Part shown: positions 10,113 through 19,921 of the stretch, one piece after another
Position numbering within the stretch: position 1 is the stretch's first letter
Layout: each line of letters starts with the position of its first letter
Assembly: GCA_024291935.2 (NCBI GenBank)
Contig: CM044310.1
Location: 116,818,213-116,882,212, forward strand
Source of the DNA: Okapia johnstoni
Lineage: Eukaryota > Chordata > Mammalia > Artiodactyla > Giraffidae
Reading direction: 5' to 3'
DNA: 64,000 bases
Notes under the pieces: model-generated
Databases searched by the model: none
The model's input: the letters and a program-made list of their open reading frames with translations, nothing else
What the model was told of the DNA's origin: nothing
Position numbers and translations under genes: made by a program

Positions 10113-13100
10113 GTGAGTGGGCCGTGGGGAGAGCAGGTCCCTGGCTGGGGCCGGGGCTGGGGCTGGGGCTGGGGCTGCAGCTGAGCCTCTGTCTTCCCCC
10201 AGGGTCCCTGCAGAAGGAATCACTATACCAGCTGCAAGTGCGGGCATCGGTGACAGTGCAGGAGGGTCTGTGCATCTCCGTGCCGTGTAACGTCTCCTAC
10301 CCCCCGCTTGGCTGGACCAACTCCACACGCGTTTACGGGGCATGGTTCCGGAAACAGGATAGACTCCCAGAGGACGTTCTTTTGGCCACAGACAACTCAG
10401 CCCGGGGTGGAAAGAAGAAGAGAAATATCCCATTCCACCTCCTTGGGGACCCGAGGGCCAACGACTGCTCCCTGGGCATCGCAGACGCCCGCAAGAGGGA
10501 CAGTGGAAACTATTATTTTCAGCTGATAAGAGAAGCTGGAAACCACAGTTACAAGAATAACCAGCTCGCTGTGAACGTGATCCGTACGGAAGGGTCCCCA
10601 GGAACAGAGGTCGGGGGGGTGGGGTGGGAAGGATGGACCCCGTGCCCCTTCATCTCTAAGGGCGGGGGGGAAAGTGGCCCACAGTCAGATCAGTGTGGGC
10701 ACACACAGGGGTCCCCCTTGGGGTCTGGCCTTTCCATCTCTCCTCTCCAGCGCTAACATGGACCCCTGATGTCCACATCAAGGAGCCCCTGGAATCCGGT
10801 TCCAGCAGCCACCTCAAGTGCTCCCTGCCTGAGGCCTGTGACTGGGCCACGCCCCCCAGCATCTCCTGGACCGGGGCTGCCCTCAGACCCCCGGGACTGG
10901 GCTCCAAGGAGGCCTATAACTCCTCGGAGATCCTGCTCACCCCCCGTCCGCAGGATCACGGCACCAGCCTCACCTGCCGGGTGACCTTCCGCAGGGCTTT
11001 TGTGAGCGCGGAGAGGACCGTCACACTCAACGTGTCCTGTGAGCACTGGGCCGGGCCCGCGGGGTGCCTGTGGGGCTGGGAATGGGCGCTGGTGACCCCA
11101 GGCCAGGGGCTGGGGGGGCCCTGTTCTGCTTTGGTTCCAGTTCTGTGCCTCCTGGAAGCATGAGGAGCCCTGGGAAGGGGGCCGGGGCAGGGGCAGCTCT
11201 GACTCCCTTCCTCACCGCAGCGTCTCTGCCCCCCAGATCCCCCCCAGAAGCTGACCATCAGCATCTCTGGAGGAATTAGCACAGGTAGGAAGGGAGGGCC
11301 ATGGAGCATGGCAGAGAAGGGAGAGCCCCCATTCATTCCAGATACACCTAGATGAACCTCGGAAACATCACCTTGTGGGAAAGAAGCTGGGTGTTTACAT
11401 GCCACGTCCGGAAGACAAAAATCTATAGAGACAGTTGTGGTTGCTTAGGGCTGGGGTAATGGAAGGAATGGGGGAGATGGCTGAGGGGTGCAGAGTGTTT
11501 CGGACAGGGTCGTGAAAATGTTCTAAAACTGACTGTGGTGATGGTTATCCAGCGACTTTCAAGTGGTATGTAAATGGAGTTGTACGGTTTGTGAATTATA
11601 TCTCAATAAAGCTGCTTACAAAGCTACTTGTGGGATCTCTTCGCAACTTGAAAACAATAAATAAGATAGAGAAATGCAAACAGGGCTTCAGAGCCTGGGC
11701 TCAGCTCTCTCTCTGTGTCTCCCTATGTCTCGGTCTCTTTCTGCCTCTGTGTGTGTCTGTCTCCATCTGTCTCCCTCTCTCTGTGTGTGTCTCTCTGTCT
11801 GTCTCTGCCTCTCTCTAGAGCTGAAACACCTGGGGAACGGCTCATCTCTTCCCATTCTGGAAGGAGACTCTGCGCCTGATCTGCGACACCGACAGCAACC
11901 CCCTGGCCACACTGAGCTGGTCCCAAGGGAGCCGGACCCTGAGCCCCTCACATCCTTCAAACCCTGGGGTCCTGTACCTGCCCCGAGTGGAGTTGGGCCA
12001 CGAAGGCGAACTCATCTGCCGAGCTCAGCACCCTCGGGGCTCCCTGTGGATCTCCGTGCATCTCTCTGTGCAGAGTGAGCTGCAGGGGGGAGGGGGAAGG
12101 GAAACACCCAGGGAGAGGACACTCGGGTGCAGGGAGACCCCAGACCCCACTGACTCTCCTCCCTCCCCACAGGCCCCCCGCAGCTGCTGGGCCCCTCCTG
12201 CTCCCAGGACGATGAGGGTCTGCGCTGCAGCTGCTCCTCCCGAGCCCGGCCGGCCCCCTCCCTGCGCTGGCGGCTTGGGGAGGGGCTGCTGGCAGGAGAC
12301 CTCAGCAACGCCTCCTTTGAGGTTGCCTCCAGCTCCGCCGGGCCCTGGGCCAATGGCTCCCTGAGCCTCCGCGAGGGGCTCAGCTCCGGCCTCAGACTCA
12401 GCTGTGAGGCCCTGAACGTCCACGGGGCCCGGAGCGGGTCTGTCCTGCTGCTGCCAGGTCAGGGGTCTGTTGTGGGGAGAGGCTTAGAGGGGAAGGGAGT
12501 CTCCATCCTAGAGAAGATGACGCTTGGCAGGGAGAGGGGTCTGGGCGGGAGCGTTGAGAGGCAGGGGTGGGGGCAGAGAACTACTGAAGAACAGGAGAGC
12601 TCAAACTATGGGCGGAGGGGGCACTTGGGTCCTGGGGCTTGGAGGGGAGTCACCCTAAATCTTGCAGGGAAGCCCAAGCTTGGAGGAGAGTTTGTTCTGG
12701 GGGCCGTTGGGGGAGCTGGCGCCGCTGGCCTGCTCAGCCTCTGTTCCTGCCTCATCTTCTTCACGTGAGTGTCGTCTCTGGGGGGAGGGCGAGTGCAGGG
12801 TGGGGAAGGGGACGGAGCCTTGGAATCCCAGGAGGGCCCCCTCTGGAGGAATCTGGATGGTATGGAGCTTTGGAGAACCGGGTCATGGGTCAGGGAATCA
12901 GAGCAGGGTCTGTCCCCACCGTGCACCCCAGCCATCAGCGAAGGACGCCCATTGTCACCATGAAGGTCATGAGACGAGGTGCGTGCCCTACCTCTTGGCC
13001 TTGGTCAGCCCTTCTACCCTGTCTCTCTTTTAAGTTTTATTATCTTTTGGCTGCCCCACGCAGCATGTGGGATCTTAGTTCCCCGACCAGGAATCGAGCC

Positions 13101-15535
13101 TGCAGTGGAAGCACCGAGTCTTAACCACTGGCCACTGGCCTGCCAGGGGAAGTCCCAGCCCCTTCTAGCCTCAAGTGGGGATGGGGAGGGGGTTGGGATG
13201 GGGGCAATGGCCGCCCTTCAAGCTCTGAGCCAGCTGGGCTGCTGAGAGGTCCTGGCTTCCCTCTCAGAGTGAAGACCTACAGGAAGGCAGCCCGTGAGAA
13301 GGATGAACCCTGCACACTGGCTCCCACCTCCCAGGTGAGTGGTGAGCCCTTAGTCCCTCAGGATCCCAGCTGGCTGACTCCCCACCTGGCTGACTGCCAT
13401 GGCCGAAGTCCTTGTGATGACTCAGATGCTCATCACGACCCACACAGGCTTTTCCTCTTGGGTCCCATCAGCATGGGGCTTCCCAGGTGGCTCAGCTGGT
13501 AAAGAATCCACCTGCAAATGCAGGACACAAGCGTTCTATCCCTGGTTTGGGAAGATCCCCTGGAGGAGGCAATGGCAACCCACTCCAGTATTCTTGCCTG
13601 GGAAAAGTACCATGGACAGAGGAGCCTGGTGGGACACAGTCCATGGGGTCTCAAAGAGTCAGACACGCCTTAGCAACTAAAATAAGAACGCATCAACACA
13701 GCCACTCAATCAAACGACCTGGGAGCCCCTCCCCTTTGCCCTCTGTCTCCCCTCTCGAGAGCCAAGGACCACTAATCCGTCTTACTGATTGCATTTATTT
13801 CCAACCGGGCCCTCCTCCTTTCTCTCTGTACCCCAGACTTACATTCCCCCTAAGTCCTACCTCACCTCCCCAAGACAGGATGCCGCAAGGATCTCCCCAA
13901 AATAACTACTGTGTGCTACGAACAAAATCAAGTTCAGGTGTCCTCAAGATACCACCAGGCAAGTTCTGAGACAGACTTATAAGGCGAGACATTTCAAGGA
14001 CTTAGCGGTTCCTTCCCAGGTGCTGGAGCAAAAGGTCAAATTTTCTTCAGGCAAGGTTAACTCTTTCTGGCATAAGATCTTTCGATTCTAACACGCACAA
14101 TGGGGGCTTCCCTGGTGGTCCAGTGGCTAAGGCTCCACGCTCCCAATGCAGGGGGCCCGGGTTCGATTTCTGGTCAGGGAACTAGATCCCACCTGCTGCA
14201 GCTAAGAGTTGGCATGCTGTAACCAAGACCCAATGTAGCCAAATAAATAGATAAATATTAACAAAAAGCAAGCAAACAAAAAGGCTCATAATGCAGTTTG
14301 GTGATTGTGTTTGCCTGACTCTGTAATGATGAGTGGTCCCTGAGGTCAGTCCAGGCCTGAGCAAATCCCTGGCCTTCTTATACCATCCATCCCATTCCAG
14401 TCCTATTAGATAGTAATACAACTGACTACAGCTTGAATGTCTGCTTCCTCCACTGCAACCACGAGGTCGGGGGTGGCATTTTCTTTGTTCCTCACTGAAT
14501 ATGCAGCGCCTGGCACCAGGGGAGCAGGTCCTTAAGGCAGCACTGGCGTCAGAAGGACCTAGAATAAATCTTGGCCCTATCAATGATTAAATGTCGGGCT
14601 TGGGGACATTTACTTAGCTTCAATTTCTCCACCTGATGTGTATGTGTGCTTAGTCGCTCAGTCGTGTCCAAGTCTTTGTGACCCCATGGACTGCAGCCCA
14701 CCAGGCTCCTCTGTCCATGGGGATTCTCCAGGCAAGAATCCTGGAGTGGGTTGCCATGCCCTCCTCCAGGGGATCTTCCCGACCCAGGGATCGAACCCAG
14801 GTCTTCCTCACTGTGGGTGGATTCTTTACCGTCTGAGCCACCAGGGAAGTTTATTGCCACAGCCCTCCTTTATCTCCACCTGACAAATGAGGATAACAGT
14901 GTCTCCAAGTAGATTGTTGTGAGGAATCCAGAAGACTGGCAACTGATTGCCAAGTGCCAGGCGTTAATACTCTCAGGCATTGAATGAGTGAATGAATGAA
15001 TGGGGGCCCAGCCAATGTTTGGGATGAATAGATGAAAAGACTGAACGTTTAGTTTCCAGGTTCATTTGTGGACCCTTCTGGAAGAGCTCTCTTCCACCTC
15101 TTTATCCCTTTTTAAAATATTTTACTTATTTATTTTTATGTGGCTGTGTCGGGTCTCAGTTTCAGCGTGCACATCTTTGATCTTCCATGCGGCATGTGGG
15201 GTGTTTAGTCATGGCTGGTGGGATCTTAGTTCCCTGACCAGGGTCCCCTGCACTGAGTGAGCGGAGTCTTAGCCACTGGCCCACCAGGGAAGTCCCCAGA
15301 CCATGTTATCCTAATATGACCCCCTTCTTTCCCCTCCACGCAGGGTTACCAGGATGAGTGTCCTCCAGGCAGCCGCCTGGCCTACCTGCCCCCAGCGGTG
15401 GCTGCCCCCCTCTCCGGGGAGGAACAGGAGCTTCATTACGCCTCCCTCAGTTTTCTTGAGCTGAGGCCCTGGGAGCCTCGGGACCAGGTTGTCACCAGCA
15501 CCACCGAATATGCAGAGGTCAAGATCCTTAAATGA
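10073..15535 (+). CDS. SIGLEC11: SIGLEC11-like sialic-acid-binding Ig lectin gene, nine exons, frameshifted
   Basis: A CD33-type siglec: an immune-cell surface receptor that normally binds sialic acids and inhibits through cytoplasmic ITIMs. Exons join 10073-10112, 10203-10583, 10751-11038, 11237-11284, 11819-12074, 12173-12457, 12668-12764, 13268-13334, 15344-15535. Order: signal peptide, V-set, C2-set, 48-nt linker exon, C2-set, C2-set, transmembrane, cytoplasmic tail with LHYASL (ITIM) and TEYAEV. The tail and location beside ATF5 and VRK3 point to SIGLEC11; the last two Ig exons also resemble SIGLEC10. Two oddities: exon 5 is 256 nt where phase 1 at both ends needs 258 (a lost CT at about 11869-11872), predicting a stop at 12213-12215. 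Residue 120, where Arg binds sialate, is Gln. Without the deletion it would encode about 551 residues. It may be a pseudogene, an assembly error, or be rescued by skipping exon 5. Confidence 0.85.
10147..10174 (+). repeat. (GGGGCY)5 hexanucleotide repeat in a 90-nt intron
   Basis: Five G4 tracts at 10147-10150, 10153-10156, 10159-10162, 10165-10168 and 10171-10174, each separated by CC or CT. The spacing suits a G-quadruplex on the sense RNA, ending 28 bases before the exon 2 acceptor. Confidence 0.9.
10203..10583 (+). CDS. SIGLEC11: SIGLEC11-like exon 2, V-set domain
   Basis: 381 nt, phase 1 at both ends, encoding GSLQKESLYQLQVRASVTVQ to the V-set end. Conserved Cys lies in LCISVPCNVSYPP. 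The F-strand reads NYYFQLIREAG, with Gln at 10520-10522 where YFFR normally places the essential Arg. The donor is the weak GTACGG, chosen because length and phase match the family. Confidence 0.85.
10751..11038 (+). CDS. SIGLEC11: SIGLEC11-like exon 3, first C2-set domain
   Basis: 288 nt after acceptor ctctccag; encodes LTWTPDVHIKEPLE, then ISWTGAAL and PRPQDHGTSLTCRVTF, all typical of CD33-type siglec domain 2. Donor GTGAGC, phase 1. Confidence 0.88.
11237..11284 (+). CDS. SIGLEC11: SIGLEC11-like exon 4, 48-nt linker
   Basis: Exactly 48 nt, the linker exon found between Ig domains of CD33-type siglecs; with the split codon it encodes YPPQKLTISISGGIST. Donor GTAGGA, phase 1. Confidence 0.85.
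11415..11622 (+). repeat. L1 3' end fragment in SIGLEC intron 4
   Basis: 'gttgcttagggctggggtaa', 'gactgtggtgatggttatcc' and 'gtgaattatatctcaataaa' are the usual L1 3'-UTR text. Confidence 0.65.
11699..11818 (+). repeat. CT/GT-rich low-complexity tract before exon 5
   Basis: About 120 bases of ctct, tgtg and ctgt runs lead directly into the TAG acceptor of exon 5, giving an unusually long polypyrimidine tract. Confidence 0.8.
11819..12074 (+). CDS. SIGLEC11: SIGLEC11-like exon 5, second C2-set domain, frameshifted
   Basis: Starts ELKHLGNGSSLPILEGDS in the incoming frame. The rest of the domain (ETLRLICDTDSNPLATLSWS, then RVELGHEGELICRAQHP) reads only one frame over. Restoring ctctctg to the present ctctg would rejoin them, and the exon length, 256, is two short of a multiple of three. 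Donor GTGAGC. Confidence 0.85.
12173..12457 (+). CDS. SIGLEC11: SIGLEC11-like exon 6, third C2-set domain
   Basis: 285 nt; encodes SPPQLLGPSCSQDDEGLRCS, then SSAGPWANGSLSLREGLSSG and LRLSCEALNVHGARSG, close to the membrane-proximal domain of SIGLEC10. In the shifted incoming frame a TGA occurs at 12213-12215. Confidence 0.85.
12668..12764 (+). CDS. SIGLEC11: SIGLEC11-like exon 7, transmembrane segment
   Basis: Encodes KPKLGGE and a hydrophobic run, FVLGAVGGAGAAGLLSLCSC then LIFF, the single membrane span. Donor GTGAGT, phase 2. Confidence 0.85.
13017..13155 (-). repeat. CHR-2-type SINE
   Basis: Antisense copy in SIGLEC intron 7 with near-identical flanks cagcccttcta (13006) and cagccccttcta (13156). 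Confidence 0.82.
13268..13334 (+). CDS. SIGLEC11: SIGLEC11-like exon 8, membrane-proximal tail
   Basis: Encodes VKTYRKAAREKDEPCTLAPT then SQ, matching the basic RVK-R-KEAR stretch of human SIGLEC11. Acceptor ctctcag, donor GTGAGT, ends in phase 0. Confidence 0.82.
13476..13684 (+). repeat. Bov-tA SINE
   Basis: Sense copy in SIGLEC intron 8, from gggcttcccaggtggctcag to 'gagtcagacacgccttagc'. Confidence 0.9.
14103..14262 (+). repeat. CHR-2-type SINE
   Basis: Sense copy: 'cttccctggtggtccagtgg', 'aatgcagggggcccgggttc', tail 'gtagccaaataaatagataa'. Confidence 0.87.
14640..14849 (-). repeat. Bov-tA SINE
   Basis: Antisense full-length copy: 'gcttagtcgctcagtcgtgt' to 'tctgagccaccagggaag'. Confidence 0.92.
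15118..15296 (-). repeat. CHR-2-type SINE
   Basis: Antisense copy ending 48 bases before SIGLEC exon 9: 'atgtggctgtgtcgggtctc', 'cactggcccaccagggaag'. Confidence 0.85.
15344..15535 (+). CDS. SIGLEC11: SIGLEC11-like exon 9, ITIM tail
   Basis: Encodes GYQDECPPGSRLAYLPP, then EEQELHYASLSF (an ITIM, LxYxxL) and STTEYAEVKILK (membrane-distal ITIM-like). Stop TGA at 15533-15535, followed at once by a second TGA. The tail differs from human mainly between the two boxes. Confidence 0.9.
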   Translation, partial: GYQDECPPGSRLAYLPPAVAAPLSGEEQELHYASLSFLELRPWEPRDQVVTSTTEYAEVKILK

Positions 15536-16245
15536 TGACCCCGCCTCCTGAAACCTTCTGCAACCTCTGGCTGGGGGACCCAGGACTTCTCAGGGAAGAG
15601 AGACATCAGGGACAATGCCTGAGAGAACAGTTTTCCATGTACATGGGCTACCAACTAACGTATGCAAGTCCCGCTGGTGGGGTCCCGCTGGTGGGGTGAT
15701 GGGCAGAACTGGGCTCATGTTTCAGACCTGTCACCAAACACGAGTGTGAGTTGGAGCGCGTCACCTTCCTTTTCAGTCTCCCGCTCTGTAAAAAGGACAC
15801 CACAAACCTAACTCACAGAGTTGTTGTGGGGCGTCAAGGCAACGTATAGTGTCAAGGTGTCAACGTCTAGTGTCCCACGGGGGTGAATGTGCAGAGGGCA
15901 TCGCGCCCAAGGTCAAACCTCTTCCCTGGGCAACCTGCTGGGATAAGGGCCTGGCATGCTGGGCCAAATGGGGGCCACTCTGCAGGGCTGTCTAGCTCCA
16001 GAGGTGCCTCCCCCCGCCCCCAAGGCTGAGCTGAGGTTGTCATTAGGCAGAATCACATCCCTGGGCCCCACGTAGCCTGCCCCTCCCTTCCCTTCCACCA
16101 GGACTCACTCCTGGGGCACTTCCTGCAAACACACTGCAAACTGATCTTTCTCTGAGCCTGCTTCCTGGAAACCCAACTTGTCTATTTTCTCAGACACAAA
16201 AATCATTCACTGATTGTCTGAAATAAATGCAAGGGTTCTTTTTAA
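15536..16245 (+). other. SIGLEC11: SIGLEC11-like 3' untranslated region
   Basis: Unique sequence from the stop to just after AATAAA at 16222. No young SINE interrupts it. Confidence 0.6.
16222..16227 (+). terminator. SIGLEC11: SIGLEC11-like poly(A) signal
   Basis: AATAAA about 690 bases after the stop; downstream text is T-rich with tgtgtcct. Confidence 0.7.
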
Positions 16246-16635
16246 TTCTGTGTCCTTGATATTTTCGTTCTTAAAGAATTTTCTTTTTCTTTTTTTTTTT
16301 TGCTGAATCTGCTTATAAAATTCCTTGTAGTTCCATTCTGTGTCCATTTACATTGTAATATAGTTTTTACAAGGGTCACAGCCAACCGCTTTTGTTCTTT
16401 TTCCCATTGAGCGTCCATTTAACTTTTTCGATTGTTTCCCTTCATGAGGAAACACACCCAACAGTAGCATTCTGAGCCAAGATAGGAACATGTTTTAGCA
16501 TAAAGTTAAAGACTTCAGGCTGTAACTGCTCTACGAACTAGAGGTGTTGAAGGACGGAGTTCCATCTTTTGTGGCACATTTTGCCTTGCCATTTTCCAGG
16601 ATTATGTTGCATCTCTTGATCTTTAGAAATGGTGC

Positions 16636-16712
16636 CTGGAATTCCCTGGTGGTGCAGGGAATCTGCCTGCCAACGCAGAGGATACAGGTTTGATCACTGC
16701 TCCGAGAACTAG
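16636..16712 (+). repeat. CHR-2-type SINE head fragment
   Basis: 'gaattccctggtggtgcagg' then 'acaggtttgatcactgctc'; only the tRNA-like head remains. Confidence 0.7.
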
Positions 16713-17955
16713 GATCATTAATGCTGAGGACAACACCCTCCTCTTTCAGAAGTTGGGATGAACTGTCAAAACCTGGGCTCTGGAGACAGGTAAAGGCCGC
16801 TTCAGGGACAGGGAGGGAGACTGTCCACTGTCCACACTCTTGCTGCTCTACCTGGATGTGGGATTTTCCTGTTGTCTGAACAGCTCTAGGTCCTGCTGGA
16901 CTGGCTTGCTCAGAGAGGGGAGGGGAGGACCAGGGTGGGGAGGGTCGCTGGACCTTGGCCAAGTGCACCGAGGGCAGGAGGGTGGCAGTGTGTGTGTGGG
17001 GGTGTTGACGGTAACCACCCCTTCTGTCTGATCTGGGCTCCCCAGGGTGGCTGACGTCCCTCTTCTCTTGTGGACTCGTGAACACAGAGGGGCTGCCAGT
17101 GGGAGATTTTCTGATGGGTTTTCTCTCTCACTGAGGAATACCTCCTTCTGCAAAGGGTTATACACCCTTCCTTTCAGCCAGGAAATGGTCATCAGTCTGC
17201 TCATTCTTCTTTCCTCTCCCGAGAAGGGAGAGAATCACGGCTTCTCTGAGCAGTTTATCCCCCCTTCCAGCCTCTGATTCTTCCCATCCCAAAGCAGGGT
17301 GGATAATTTAAGATATCCAAAGCAAAATTCAAGGAAGCATGTTTATCTCCTCCTCCTTTTTAAATTTATTTTTAATTGAAGCTCCTCCTCCTTCTCAATC
17401 CCTCCCAGTCTAATTATTTTCCACATGCTGCTGGCCAGCCTGCCTTTGAAATATCTCCCCAGGCTCTCTCTCTTTCTGTCCTGTGGCCTCCTCCCTGGCC
17501 TCTCTGTGTCCAGGCTCCCCCCAAAGGTGCCCTCCAGTCTGGGAGAGCCTCATTGTCCATCACAACCCGTGCAAGGTCTTCAGAGTGCCGATCACAGCCC
17601 GAAGTCATGTCCTTTCACTTGACTGTAGGCTCCATCAGCTCAAGGACCTTGACACGTACGTCTGGTTCATCAGGATTGTCTGGGCAGCACAGTGGGTGTC
17701 GTATAGCATGAACTCAAGACATGTCTGCTGAATATTTGTTGAATAAGAGGAAGGGTGAATGTGTGGAAGAGAAGAAGGGTAAGTGGATGAGAGAATGAGC
17801 GGTAAGTGAGTGGATGATGAAAGGGTGAATGGATGGACAAGCATCCGGACGGGTGCATGGAGAGACGGATGGATGGACACATGATGGATGAGTAAGTGAA
17901 AGAATGGATGAATGAGTGTCTGCTCGAAAAAGTGGACAGATATGCGGAAGAGTGC

Positions 17956-18118
17956 AGGAAATTGCCTGGTGGTCCAGTGGTTAAGAATCTGCCTTCCAAC
18001 ACAGGGGACCTGGGTTCAATCCCTGATCAGGGAACTAAGATCCCACATGCTCTGGGGCAACTAAGCCCTCTCACAGCATCTAAGATCTGACACAGCCAAA
18101 TAAGTAAATATTAAAAAG
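17956..18118 (+). repeat. CHR-2-type SINE
   Basis: Sense copy: 'gcctggtggtccagtggtta', 'ccctgatcagggaactaag', tail 'gccaaataagtaaatatt'. Confidence 0.87.
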
Positions 18119-18150
18119 AATGAGTGGATGGTTGGATGAAAGGTTGAAGA

Positions 18151-18183
18151 GATGGATGGATGGATGGATGGATGGATGGATGG
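18151..18183 (+). repeat. (GATG)8 microsatellite
   Basis: About eight uninterrupted gatg units directly after the SINE tail. Imperfect ggatg-rich text also precedes the SINE (17740-17930), so the SINE inserted into a tetranucleotide-rich tract. Confidence 0.9.
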
Positions 18184-18258
18184 GGAAAAAAAATGAGCTA
18201 AATTTTTTCAAAAGAAACTTCTTTTGCACAGTCGACTCTCCAAGTTCCAATGAAACAA

Positions 18259-18264
18259 TTTATT
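18259..18264 (-). terminator. VRK3: candidate VRK3 poly(A) signal
   Basis: AATAAA on the reverse strand, the first such hexamer I find downstream of the VRK3 stop, implying a 3' UTR of about 1.5 kb. A non-canonical closer signal is possible. Confidence 0.4.
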
Positions 18265-19772
18265 GTCAAAGCGTACTGGTACCAATCGCAGTGTCCCCAC
18301 TGAGGGGACCAGCCCAACCCCCATCTGTGAATCGGGGGTCTTCTCCACCCAAAGTCTCAGGGGCTGGTGGGAGGCAACAGCTGAAGGGAGGGACAGTGGA
18401 AAGGAGGGAGTTCACAGTATCTGGGGCCTAACTTCCGGGTTCCCTGAGGCTGATCTAGACCGATGATGAGCAGTTTCACCTGAAGAAGTGGCAGGAATGC
18501 ACATTCGAGGGATCTTTCGAGAAGCTTATCTGTGATTCTACAGCAGGCCTTGAATCACATGGCTCCTTTTTTTCCTCTATTTCAAACTCCAGGCTGAAAG
18601 TTCTAGAAGGCAATAAAAATGGCTGTCAGTGTCATTCATTCAAAGGGTACCCTTTAAGCCCCTACTCTGTGATAGCAGCTTTCCATCAATACTTTCTAGG
18701 GATGGGCAATACCACCATAAACAAGAGGACCAAGGAGGCTTTGCTGGGCTTATAATCTGGAGGAGAGTTGTGGAGACACGACAGATTAAACACACGCTTC
18801 CCCCCAGGAGGGGACAAGGGGTGTGCAGAAAACAGGAGATGTGACAAGGGGGGAGGGACCTCACTGGGGCGATCAGGGGAGGCCTCGGGATCTGATGGGC
18901 GGTGATGAGAAGGAACCGGTCGTGGCAAAAACCAAGCGGACAGGGGTCACAGGCCATGCGGATGGCACATGCCGAGGTCCTGAGGTGGGACTGATCTCTG
19001 CCTGGGCTGGAATCTGAGGGGAGGACAGGCAATCGGGCCAAGGCAGAGGCAAGAGGATCCCCAAGTTACTCCAGGGTCCCCAGGCTCCTTAAGGAGCATC
19101 TCCTCACTAACTTCCTAACCGAGGGACAAACCTGCTGCTGACTGAGTGGTCCTCGGAGACTGAGCAGATTGGAAACTATGGTCCTGAAAGGGCTGTTAGG
19201 TTTGCTTTTAAATTTCCATGGTATGGGCTGGATGGGGAGGTTGGATGGCCCATTTGGTAAATATGGGTGGAGCGTCTGTGAGCCAGGCCAGAGACGTGAG
19301 TGGGGAACATAGAGATGCAGAGACAGACTTGACCTGGTCCTCATGGAGCTCATCGCCAGCAGGTGACTATGACAAGTGACCATGCTCTGGGGGATCCTGG
19401 GCAGAGGACGGAGGCAGGGCCCTGGAGGAGGTGGACTAGAAGGAACTTAGCAACTGCCTGGAGGGACAGGGTTGAGAGGCAGGGAGAGAGGGGTGTGGGA
19501 GGAACCAGAGGTCTCTCGGACAGCTGTGGAGGTGGGGACAGAGACTGGGACGGGGGCAAGCTGGGTGGAGGAAGTCATGCCTTCATTTTTGGCGAGTGTC
19601 TGTGGTCAAGGTGGAGAGTGTGCTAGGTTCCTGAACAAACAAACAACCTGGCATTTCTGGAGTGCTCTGGGTCCAGGCACTGGGCATATAAACATCAAAT
19701 GGCATCAGTGGAGATAGCGGTGGGAGCCAGGGACAGGGTTGAGACTCCCCGGTTCTTCCTGCTGGAACCCAC
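18265..19772 (-). other. VRK3: presumed VRK3 3' untranslated region
   Basis: Free of young SINEs, unlike the flanking DNA, which suits transcribed 3' UTR. The end point rests on a single hexamer. Confidence 0.4.
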
Positions 19773-19921
19773 CTAGGGTACCACCTGGAGGTCCAAGGGG
19801 TCGTAGGCGGATACCCGCAGGTCCTGCAGCAGGGCTTCCAGATCATTCCTCAGTGTGGAGTAGGGCGGCTTCTCCTCGTACTGGAGGGCCATCACCACCT
19901 TCAGGTACTCCTGCAGGGTCT
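19773..19921 (-). CDS. VRK3: VRK3 coding exon 12 (last)
   Basis: Encodes [20 protein letters not shown] and the C-terminus [14 protein letters not shown]; stop at 19775-19773. Acceptor ttgaccacag, incoming phase 1. Confidence 0.95.

Larger units (their letters stand above)
16246..18258. other. intergenic between SIGLEC11-like and VRK3 (convergent ends)
   Basis: The two genes point towards each other here. Apart from two CHR-2-type SINEs and ggat-rich simple sequence (about 17740-18183) I see no gene. In human a second siglec copy (SIGLEC16) lies in this interval; no sign of it is seen here. Confidence 0.5.

Noticed and set aside
9753..10433. 226-codon frame antisense to SIGLEC exons 1-2
   Set aside because: Shadow of the coding strand; its proline/alanine repeats are the complement of the G-rich intron repeat.
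13433..13680. many repeated peptides such as DRGAWWDTVHGV and [15 protein letters not shown]
   Set aside because: These are translations of Bov-tA SINEs in various frames, not a protein family.
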